Position numbers and translations under genes: made by a program. From NCBI GenBank assembly GCA_003254885.1, contig QANT01006958.1, positions 1-33,600 of the forward strand: a DNA stretch of 33,600 nucleotides, given 5' to 3'. Positions 1 to 10,051 of the stretch are shown here, one piece after another. The stretch comes from Purshia tridentata (lineage: Eukaryota > Streptophyta > Magnoliopsida > Rosales > Rosaceae). Position 1 is the first letter of the stretch, and each line of letters starts with the position of its first letter. The notes under the pieces were generated by a model. That model was given only the letters and a program-made list of their open reading frames with translations. It did no database searches and had not been told where the DNA came from.

Positions 1-733
1 ATTGAGTCTTTTAAAAAAAAGAGGGGTATAGGCTTTTACCTCTTCCTATACCTAGGAGAACCAACAAGAAGACTATTGTGGAGGAAGCTGCCTTTAACAT
101 TTTTCTCAAGTATTTTGGCTTTGGGAGGAGCAGGTTTTAAACTAGCGATGAATTAATTTCTGCTTGAGTATTTTGTCTCTAGAGGGTCATATATATATAT
201 AGGGTGATGATCAGAGATAATTCTAAATATTATATTATTGCTGGAATAATTTCTTGCTATACATATAAATATGCATATCTATACGAATATATAGCTAGCA
301 TTAATTATATATATGGTATAAGTAGATTTTACTAGCTAGTATAATAGTAACTAGATACATGTATCATTATTTGGAGGCATGATTCTTTTTTTTCTCTCTG
401 TCTCTTCGGGCTTTGAACAAAAAAAAATACAAACTTTGTCTTGAAAACATATGTTTGATGCTAATTAAATCCAGGAATAAACCTCTTCCACCAATTAAGA
501 TCTAAACGCCCAAGAAATCAATCTTGCATTACTGAAGAAAAAGCAAAAATGAAATAAATGAGTAAATTAATTACTCAAATGAGGATTTAGAACTTGCTCT
601 TACATTAGAGGAATTAAAATTTGAAGCTGGTCTCGCCAAGAAAACAACAATCTATGCCCATATGGTTGTCGAACTGTGCCCAAAGGCCATTAAAATTCAC
701 TTGATCAGCATTTGAAAATGTACTTGGTCAAGA

Positions 734-787
734 CCATGGATCGTGAAGATTTTTTGCCAACAGACTATTAATCTTCACGATCCATGG
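734..787. repeat. Perfect 18-bp inverted repeat (hairpin)
   Basis: The left arm at 734-751 is the exact reverse complement of the right arm at 770-787, with an 18-nt spacer. The arms start and end with the palindromic CCATGG. A transcript through it would fold into a short stem-loop. It could be a small-RNA precursor, a protein-binding palindrome or the scar of a local inverted duplication. Confidence 0.8.
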
Positions 788-870
788 CCTATGGCCAAAT
801 AATTAAAAAATGCGTTTACATTAGCTCATAGTTGGTGGTCATTGTGTCTAATTATTTTTCCCTAATAGTG

Positions 871-962
871 TCAAATTAAGAAGCAAAGCATCTTTTGTTC
901 TCTAAGAAACAAGAAGGTGTGGTGGTATGTAAGAACAAAAGATGCTTTGCTTCTTAATTTGA
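871..962. repeat. Perfect 31-bp inverted repeat (hairpin)
   Basis: The left arm at 871-901 and right arm at 932-962 are exact reverse complements over 31 bases, with a 30-nt loop. The size matches a compact plant small-RNA precursor. The perfect pairing, however, is unlike older plant miRNA genes, which carry mismatches. It is more like a young inverted duplication, a siRNA-producing hairpin or a tiny foldback element. No known miRNA is recognised in either arm. Confidence 0.85.
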
Positions 963-2005
963 ATGGGAGCTGAGAGTCTTTAAAATAGACCAGATCAAAC
1001 CCTTGGCATTTAACTGAGTTAAACACTCTTAGTTTCCACAGTTACTTGAAAATTTAGCATGAAGCATGAGTTAGATGAAAATGCCAAGAGCATAATTAAA
1101 TGAACAACCCAATTCACAACAAACACCAACCATTTATGGTTCAAACTAATTCAATGCAAGAAGACCGTTTCTACGTACACCCTACTTTACTTATTGTTCA
1201 CCTGTCACCATGCTGATTTTTTTTTTTTTCTTTCCTCACCCGGCTAAGATTTAAAATTAAAACTAAATAAACTCAAAACACTATAAAATAATAGTCCCCA
1301 AATTAAATGTTTGTCCCAAGCTTGTGTGCTAATTAAGATGGACAGATGCAATAAAAACAAGTGTCAATAAATAAATGAACAAGATGCAATAATATTATCC
1401 CATCAGAAACCATAGACCACATTAACTATAGTTGAGATGCAGACAATACAAAAAAAGAAAAAAAAGAACTAAGGTTGAGATGTAAATTGAGGATGAAATT
1501 TTTTGGTGTTTTGGAGGATGGGTTGTATGTTTAGGTAAGGCCCCAATGTGGTGGCAGATTGGGCTTAGACAGAGTTTGGGTTGTACTGTTCTGGGCTCCC
1601 ATGGTTCTGTGGCCCATCTTTTGTTTGAAGATCTTTGTAGTGCATGTGACACTGGAAAATGAGCATGTGGTATCAGATCACCATCAGCCAACTACACATA
1701 ATTGAATTCCAAGTCATGGCTTTTCTAAACTTTTTCAGTGTAAGTTATTTCGCAGATTTTTTAAAGCCACTTATCAGAATTCAGAAATGAGGCACCCAAT
1801 CACAAAACTAAAGGTATGTATGCATCTTAACTGGTTTAAAGGTATGTATGTCTTCAGCTAGCTCAAATTAGTTAATTAAAGTATTGATTAGATTCCAAGT
1901 CAAAGACAATAAAACAGATCCACTCTTGAAAAGCCATCAGAAGTACAGTAACTAGTAGTCTAGTTCTTGTATATACCAAAAGCTCTAGCTTCTTCCTCAG
2001 AAAAC

Positions 2006-3258
2006 ATGGCAAGTTTGATCATCACCATTTTTGGGGTGCTAGGTAATATAGAAAGTACTCATTTTTGTTTTTGAATTCCTCTGTATTGATATGGAAAGTT
2101 GCATATGATCATAATCTGCATATATCTGTTTTCAGGTAACCTTATGTCAGGATTAGTCTACCTCTCTCCAGCGTAAGCTCGATATCATCAACTTACAAGT
2201 TATTGAACTAATTCATGTTGATTTTTTGTTAGTTTTGGTGCAGATTTGACTTAATTTCATCTTGAATTGTTTCTAGAAATGTGTTTGTGCGGATTGTGAA
2301 GCGAAGATCAACAGAGGAATTTGAGAGTATTCCATATGTTAGCAAATTATTGAATGCCTACTTTTGGGTTTACTATGGATTTATTAAGCCTGACAGTGTG
2401 CTGGTGGCCACTGTAAATGTGTTTGGTGCTGCTGTTGAGATCGTTTTTCTCACCATATTTCTACTCTTTGCACCACCAAGAATGAAGGTAATTAAGTTCA
2501 TAACATAATGTTTTGATTTTTTTAGCATATATATACATATATGAGATTTGTACAAGCTAGTTACTGTCACATTGATGGTCATATATGATCTTAGGCTAGA
2601 ACTGCCATACTTGTTGCAGTTCTTGATGTGATATTTCCAGCAGCAGCAATTTTGCTAACTCAGTTTCTGCTACATGGAGATAAGAGGATTGATGTTGCAG
2701 GATTATTGTGTGTGGTCTTCAGCTTGATTGCATATGCTTCTCCTCTTTCAGCTATGGTAATTTTTTTTTTTTTATATATGTGTGCCTTTTCAAGTAAATA
2801 TGCCTATTAATATATGGAAAAATTTGTATTGTGTAGAAAACAGTAGTGAGATTAAAGAGTGTGGAGTACATGCCTTTCCTTCTGTCATTCATCCTTTTCT
2901 TAAATGGAGGAGTTTGGACAGTGTATTCCATTCTTGCAAAAGACTTGTTTGTTGGAGTAAGTATTAAGTATTCCTACCAAAACATCATATATTCTATAAA
3001 CCCATTTGTTTTTTTATGAACAATTTTGACATAATCAATGCCACAATGTTAGGAATCTTATGAAATTAAGTCAACCATTTGCAGATTCCAAATGGGACAG
3101 GCTTTTTCCTTGGAACTGCTCAGCTGATTCTCTATGCAATATACTGGAAACCTAAGCCAAGCAAGCAAGTATTTGACAATTTAGAGGATGATCAACATAA
3201 CAGTGAAGCACTCATCCCAGCTTCGAACCCATTGCAGGGTAATAGTGATTTAGTCTAG
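2006..3258 (+). CDS. SWEET sugar transporter, clade IV (SWEET16/17-like)
   Basis: Six exons join at 2006-2042, 2136-2172, 2277-2487, 2595-2756, 2837-2956 and 3085-3258. All introns are GT-AG, the phases agree, and the product is 246 aa. The protein has the layout of eukaryotic SWEETs: two MtN3/saliva triple-helix units, seven predicted membrane helices and a short hydrophilic tail. Visible hallmarks are LSP near residue 23, VKRRSTEEFESIPYV and WVYYG in the first unit, and PLSAMKTV, VEYMPF, LNGGVWTVY and IPNGTGFFLG in the second. SWEETs are uniporters that move sugars down their gradient. The KRRSTEE motif and overall similarity place it with clade IV, which in Arabidopsis resides in the tonoplast and moves fructose or glucose. 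Substrate and membrane are therefore inferred from the family. The ATG opens directly into the first helix, as expected. Length is normal and no defect is visible. Confidence 0.93.
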
Positions 3259-4930
3259 TTTCATAGAAGGAAGCCAGTATATATAGGCCAAGGTGAGAAA
3301 GAAATTAAGAAGAGAACTGAAAGTTAAATTAATCATTCTTTTTTTACGAGATAATATCATATATGTTAACAGTTATAGTTTGGAAAATAACCGCAGCACT
3401 GAATTTTCATATTGGATGAGTAAAAATAAGCTAATTTGTTAGAACACAGATTTCACTTCCTTAAGCATGAATTTCATTTTGAAAGCACATACTTTCGACA
3501 TGATAGCAAACCATAAATCTACATAAAGAGAGCTTTATGATTTGGAATTATTTTTGTGGCTAATTATGTGGCATCAAGTCTAAAATAAGATATTAGAGGA
3601 AATTAAAGATATAATTATGAGTAGTTAATAGCTTAGGTTCATTTGAATCTTTTAATATGGGAGTTTTAAACTAGATGGTCTTTCTAGGCGGCCAAAGAGT
3701 TAGGATCATAAGGCTTTACCCTTCCCCTCCTTTCTCACCTTCATCAACCACAACTAGCAACACAAACTAAGAAAAGAAGAAAAGAAAGACATGGAAATGG
3801 GCTAAGAATTAGATAGACTTCACTTTATAACATTTCAGACCTCTTCACGAGTCATCAGCCCCTACATCTTTAACTGGTGGAAGCCAAAACAAAAAGATTC
3901 TTTGATAGCTTAGAGTCATGGATTCGGGGGAGACACCACTATCTTTTGTGAAGCAAAACTATTTTGGGAAATAATAATATGACTTGGGAAAAGTTGTTTT
4001 TTTGGCAACTTTGACTTGAATAGGACAAATTGATGAACTTTGGTAGACTTAACTATTGTGAGAATGATTTATTTAATAGTGAACCCTTGATAGACTTGAC
4101 TACTATTTTGGACAAATTTAATTGCATTTATTATGAAATTCATTAGATTAGTCTTGTATGCATTTATATGCATCACATGCAAATTATCTCTTAGACAAAT
4201 AATAATGTTAACTGTTTCAACACATGCATGATGAATGAAAACTAGTGGTGCTTTTGGAATTATTTTATCGACTTTTATGTAATTGTATATGAGTTTCTCA
4301 AGTGTGCAGGTTCATGTGATTTTATGCTTGAGTCTGAGTTTATTTTTGGAATTATTGAAATAGTGCGTTTAACTATTATTTTACAGAGACCAAAAACAAA
4401 GAGTATATTATTGACAAAGTTGTCTTACATTGCACGGCCAAAGAATAAGAATATTTTAGTGACCGAAACCAATATAATGGATTGGTTTACTTTCATTGTC
4501 CACTATATTATCTTTTTTTGACATCGAAGGAAATCGAACTATGAACCTAATCACATCCTACTTCCTTATCACACCTACCTTCACTACATGGGCTAACTCC
4601 AAGGGCTTATTGTCCACTATATTATCAATGTAGCCATCAAGTTAAAAGCATGTGATTATCATTACTAAAAGGAGAAAAATGCACCATTGGTCTAGTTACT
4701 TTTACCACTTTTTCAAGTTAGTCCACGATCTTTTTTATGTTGTCTCAAATTAGTCTATTTTCTATTTGACATGTACCAATATGGTTCATTCCGTCAATTT
4801 TGGGCCAACAAAGTTACTTAATTTATCTCATGTAAGCATTCTGGTGATGAGGGTTGTCATGAAATCAAAGAAGCTTTTTTTATTTTATTCTTTCGATAAT
4901 TACATTTTTAACCCTTTTTTATGTAAATAA
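3259..4930. other. Intergenic, AT-rich, old repeat fragments
   Basis: This begins with the SWEET 3' UTR. No gene is recognised. From about 4680 to 4820 the sequence has wording common in decayed plant transposable elements (runs of 'ttagtcc' and 'aattagtct' around a low-complexity spacer). The copy has no clear ends and is not assigned to a family. Short open frames here have no recognisable motifs. Confidence 0.5.
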
Positions 4931-5564
4931 CAGTGTTTTAAAAGGCTCGCCTCAGGCGCGCCTTGAGGTGCGCATCGGAGCAAGGCAGCGGCAGATTGCT
5001 CGGTGCGTACCACCTGTTTGACAAATGTCCTGAAAGGCGCAACGCTTTTGGTTGAAGCGTACGCCTTGCATCGCTGATGCATTGAAAACGTGCGGTGCGA
5101 TCGCATTTTGGGCTCCGCATATAAAGCTACATTGGCAAATTAATTAGTGGGGAACATACAACAAAAGAGTTAACATTATATTAGACATGAAAGAGATAAT
5201 TAATTTATTGGGGAAGATTAATTTGTTTAAAAAAACAGAAAATACAATTAGGCGTCTTATATTTAGTGGGGAAGTTGTGAAGTTGTGATTGAATCATGAG
5301 AAAACTAAGTTTTGTTGGAAGCATGCAAAAGAGGTTAGTGGGGAAATATATATTATATTTTTTAGCTATATTATTGTTATTGTTCAAGTTATATTATATT
5401 TTTTTAGCTATATTGGTATTGTTTATACATTATATTTTGGTATAATTTTTATTATTATAATATTTTGAGGCTTGAAAGGCTTACGTATTAATGCATCGAG
5501 GCTTACGCCTCGCCTTGTGAGTCTGAAAACGCCTCGCCTCGCGCTTTTGCATCTGAAAACACTG
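4931..5564. mobile_element. Non-autonomous hAT-type element (MITE)
   Basis: The left end CAGTGTTTT and right end AAAACACTG are inverted repeats. The element is flanked by an 8-bp target duplication, GTAAATAA at 4923-4930 and GTAAATAC at 5565-5572, which differs at one base. CAGTG-type termini with an 8-bp duplication are the signature of the hAT superfamily. Both subterminal regions carry many GCCTCGCC-like words in opposite orientation, making the ends locally GC-rich against an AT-rich core. At 634 bp with no transposase frame it is non-autonomous. The short open frames inside it are by-products. Confidence 0.85.
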
Positions 5565-8500
5565 GTAAATACCCATAATGCCTTTCATATAAAACTCAAT
5601 TTTTTTTGTTACTGCAGTTTTTTCTTTCTCTCTCTCCCTTTCTCCCTCCAGCCAATCTGATCTCTCTCTTACCAATCTTCCCCAGCCAACCATTGCCCCC
5701 TACTAGATGGCTGGGCTGGTAATCTGGCTGGCTAAAAAATTGAAACTTGATAAACAAAATTAAACTTAATTGGGAATATTGCTTTTTGTTTTTTTAGAGG
5801 TAAAGAAAAAATAAAAATGGGAACCTAGAGTGGGCAGGCCAGGCCTGGACTGGTAACTGGTTTAAGCCAGCCCTTAGTTTTAAATCTTTTGATCAAATAT
5901 TGAAAAAAATTTGCAAATCAAAGTATCAAACATTAGCTTTTCAAAAACAAAAAAAAAAATATTCATCAAACACTAGATCTAATTCTATGTGTGTGAATTT
6001 GTTCAAGGAAATATTGTCCTATGAATCGAATTAATTAAGAAATATCCCAAGATTGACTGAAGCATGCCAACTCGAATTCAAAATCCCTCACATGCCTTGG
6101 ATTAGAAAATGTGTAATCCCCAAAACTTTTGATTCAAGTGGTGCATTTTTTGATGGCACATATATTATATATATATAGTTCACTGAAAACTGTACCTTAA
6201 AACCTTTTTACAACTTCAATGAAGCACTTATGAGATGCAGAAGACAAGGCCACCTAATGAGAAGGAATGTGTTACCTAAAACAATAAAACATGCAAAAAC
6301 AAATTGTATAATCAATTACCTAAAAACATTTTGATTTGTTCTTTTGAAGCACTTCAAAAATCATCTCATTTTGCTTGGTCTTTTTATATCCCTCTACTGA
6401 ATAAAAAGAAAAAGAAAAAAAGAAAAAAATACAGAACATATGAATGCTACTAGATTCACTTCTTAATTTGGCTTGCTCACATATACGATATGTGTGTGTG
6501 TGTGTGTGAGTCCAGCTATTACCATTAATCAAATAGAACATCTTTCTTGTAAACAGGTGAGGTGGTTCAATCAACTTGAAGAAATGTGAGAAATCTTTAA
6601 TCATTCGATAACAATACATTTTAAAATCTTAAATAAATATATATTCCGTACCTGTGGAGATACGTGTGTTGAAGAAATTTTTTACTGTAAATATTATGAC
6701 CAACAAATTTAAAGATTATGTTTCTTTATTTCTTCAATGGTTAATAAGATTAATTTGTATAATATAAGTTGTCCTAGCTTTCACTCACTACTTTGTGAAA
6801 AAATTGAAAAATATGATTCATATATAATGTACCACATAATGTGAACTATAGACACATAATTGTATACGCTCATAATAATATGAGCCTATAAAAATTCACC
6901 TTGATAATATAATATTAATATTTTTTCCTTGCTCAAGATAATATATGAATAGCTAAAACTTAAATTTCATAATTAGCTCCATCAATATTTTTTTTTTTTG
7001 GTATAATTTGTTTTTAATAATTTGTAATACATATGTTTGGAGAGAAACTTCTCTGCAACAAAGATGACTAATTTGGTATCAAAATTCAATAACATGATGA
7101 CAACTATGCTTTTATATTTCAAGACGAAAGCTATCTCTTAAGATGCCAAGTCAACTCCTATCCGTGCTATATTTTTCTCATATGTTTGACATAATTTTAT
7201 GCAATGATTATATTATATTGATCCTATATATTAGACACATATGTCAACACACATATGTTGATGTAGCTAGTAGCCTTAGACTAATAGGGATACACAATCC
7301 AAACGATTTGGAAGGATATAAATATCACTTCTAAGTTCTAATAAAGCCATCTGGGTTTAAGACATCATTCTGGGAATTCACCACTAGATATCTTCATCAC
7401 AATTCACAAGTTTACAATAATTAATAGTAATAAGGGAAGAGGATTCTATACATCTCCATCACCCTTGATAGAAGACATGAACATATAAGTAAAACTTCGA
7501 GGGAATGTCCAAGCTTTAGTGGACCACAGCCAATGCACCAAAAATAATTAACTTGACTTTATTGCATGATATTAATAATTTTATAGTATATAATATACGT
7601 GCATGTATTAAGTCTTTAATGATGAGGTATTTTCAGTTGTTGGGAGTTCAATGCATGTTATGGGGGATTTAGGCCCATCTCCTAATTCTTGTCAAAAAAG
7701 AATGTACTGATAATATATGAACAATTATGTTAAATATTATTCCTTTTTTTGATCAGTTGAAGATACATTGCATAAGTTCATACAATGTTAAATTTTAACT
7801 GATGTTAATATGAGTTAACGAAAAATTCTTGATTAAACAGTAAATGAAAATGAAATACTCAATTGTTTGAATATCACATCTGCAACTACAAAAGTTATTA
7901 ATGTTACGTCTTTTAACTAAAATTTTCCCTTTAAATAAATAAGAAATTGCAAACCTCAATCACATACATTCATTCCAATGCAAATTAAACTTTAATTGAT
8001 TAAAATGATGACCAGACATAGAACTATATTTATTAAGGTTGACGCCCATAAGCCTGCCAATGTGTGAAACCTCTAAAGAGAAAAGAAAATAGAAAACGAA
8101 TGACATGAGCAACACCTAAACTTATTGACCATGCTATGACCCAAACAAGGTTTTTGTTGTTTACTATGATTTAAATCTCAAGTGGGTCCTCCACTCCTCC
8201 TCCACTCTTTTTTCCAGGCCTTGGCTTACTTTCAATGGAGACAGGAGTCACATAGCTCCAATTTTCATGAGGATAGCCAAAGTTTATGTCCAATAAACTC
8301 CAAAGCTCATGTGCATTTTCTAGCATTGCTTTTAACTAATAGTATTGGTCAATTTTTGAGGTCTAATTTGTCCTCAAGTCACTTTCCTATCAGATTTCAT
8401 GGGTTTCTTTGCAAACTTATTTGTCAAAAATACAAAGGTGCATATATTATAAAATATGATATCTATTTACAATATTTTAGACAACTTGATGGTTTTTTTA

Positions 8501-9300
8501 TCCCTATCATCATTCATCACCCTATCCTGAAATTTAATTAACTAAGAAAAAGAAATGTCATGCGACTCATGTGGTGAATTTTGGTAAAAGATAAACTTTG
8601 CTTTTCCATAAGTTGCTCCATTCCTCCTACTTTATGGTAAGAAATTGGAATCAATTTGATTCTTAGATTTATCATTTCTCTCAATTACCAGAATGGAATG
8701 ATCAATCTACAATATTTTTTTCCTGCTGTATTTACTCCCAAATAGGGGTGTATCGTGTGTAAATTCACATAAACAAAGGAAAAGTTACAATTTTTTCCTT
8801 CGTTTTTTTTAAAGCAAAAAAGAAGATTTTCTAACTTTGAATACAAAAGAAATATGTTTCACTATTTTTCTTAATACAAAGAGATCAAAGAAGAAGAAAA
8901 GATTTGAAAACGAACGAAGATCAAACTTTGATCTTGGGTGCTAGATAAATATGCGCATATTACCATATTCCACTCAAAGCCTCCACAATACCCTTTCATT
9001 CTTAAATCTTAAACAGACAAACTACTTTGACTATGGGCGTGGACCCATTTATTAGTTCTATATGGGAGAGTTCAGAGCAGTACGTAAACTATTTTTTGGC
9101 TTTGACTATATACTACATTACTTGGACAGCTCTGTTTCGTGTCTGCCCGTGAGAGAAGGGAGAGAGTTTCTGGAAATACTAGTTATTGTCAACTTAAAGT
9201 TGGTTGAAATCCTTTATAATCCAACGTTGAATATTTCCAAAAAAAGGCCAGACTTACACAGAGTATCAAAGCTGGCTTCTTTATTCATTTGGAGGATTAT
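5565..9300. other. Long intergenic region, no gene recognised
   Basis: About 3.7 kb of AT-rich sequence. A pyrimidine-rich CT tract lies at 5620-5680, and GGCTGG-like words recur around 5707-5735 and 5832-5877, suggesting an unclassified repeat. A (TG)9 microsatellite sits at 6491-6508. The longest open frame, 8182-8541 (+), has no recognisable domain, no splice partners and ordinary intergenic composition, so it is not called. The rest shows nothing I can name. Confidence 0.5.
6491..6508. repeat. (TG)9 microsatellite
   Basis: Nine uninterrupted TG units are read directly from the sequence. It is a possible length-polymorphic marker. Confidence 0.9.
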
Positions 9301-9403
9301 TTTTCAAAGAGAAAGAGAATCCAAGCAAGAAAAGAAACCTCTGGAGGTCTCCCCAACCCCAACCACAATCCCTTTAAAAATTATTTGAAAGAGAATTAAT
9401 AAG

Positions 9404-10040
9404 GTATTCCATTTTAAGATTTGGGTTTATTCATTCATTAAATCTTTGTTCTGTCTTTGGTTTTGTTCATACGGGTCAGGATTGCTCTGTCAAAAATTTA
9501 TATGCCCATATTTATCTGCTGTTTATATTGTCTTCAAGTTGAATTTTACTTCCATTCTGAATTCCCATCTGGGTTTTCACTGTTTTTGATCTTCTCTTTT
9601 ACTTTGCCAACCATCTCTTCTGTGAATTGATTTTCATCTACTATCTGTTTTCAATCAGGGTCTTCCTTATCTTGCATGATTACTCTGTTTATATTTCAAA
9701 TCTATGGTGCTGCCATCTATATATTTCAAATTTTAAATGCTTATATATCTTTGCAGTTTCATTGATTAGTACCTTTCTTTGACCACTTCTCTGTCTATCA
9801 CTATTACGCTTCTAATTTTCTAAACATTTTCTCTATGATTATCTTGGTCTCTATGTTCTATTGTTCCTTCATTAGCAGTTTCATTATTTGGGAACTTTAA
9901 CTATGTTTACATCAACAAAATGATGATGATATTGTCTTATATGCATGTGACAATTCAGTGGTAGACTTTAATTTTCTGAAATTGATTCAATGCCAGCAAA
10001 GAAAGGTCACATTTAAATCTTAGCTAGGGAGTTGCTATAG
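9404..10040 (+). other. Probable 5' UTR intron of the RLCK gene
   Basis: Upstream of the kinase ATG (10052) is a markedly T-rich stretch of the kind seen in plant introns. It lies between a purine-rich leader-like segment (about 9290-9403, ending AATAAG followed by GTATTCC) and a TATAG junction at 10036-10040. An alternative acceptor is the CAG at about 9994-9996. No transcript evidence is available, so this is inference from composition and splice consensus. Confidence 0.35.
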
Positions 10041-10051
10041 GATTCTACACA

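Larger units (their letters stand above)
1..2005. other. Non-coding 5' region upstream of the SWEET gene
   Basis: No convincing coding exon is visible on either strand. The stretch is AT-rich with short AT microsatellites (around 191-202 and 305-315). The only strong structure is the pair of perfect inverted repeats annotated separately. The last few hundred bases should contain the SWEET promoter. A TATA-like GTATATACC lies at about 1969-1977, but that would leave only a very short 5' UTR before the ATG at 2006, so I do not call it the core promoter. Confidence 0.6.

Noticed and set aside
4900..5120. Minus-strand open frames near 4900-5120
   Set aside because: They lie almost entirely inside the hAT element's GC-rich end and have no transposase similarity.
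8182..8541. 119-aa open frame in the large intergenic region
   Set aside because: No family motif, AT-rich intergenic codon make-up, and no flanking exons or promoter signals.
9062..9388. 108-aa open frame upstream of the kinase
   Set aside because: It has no domain and is better explained as the kinase promoter and 5' leader.
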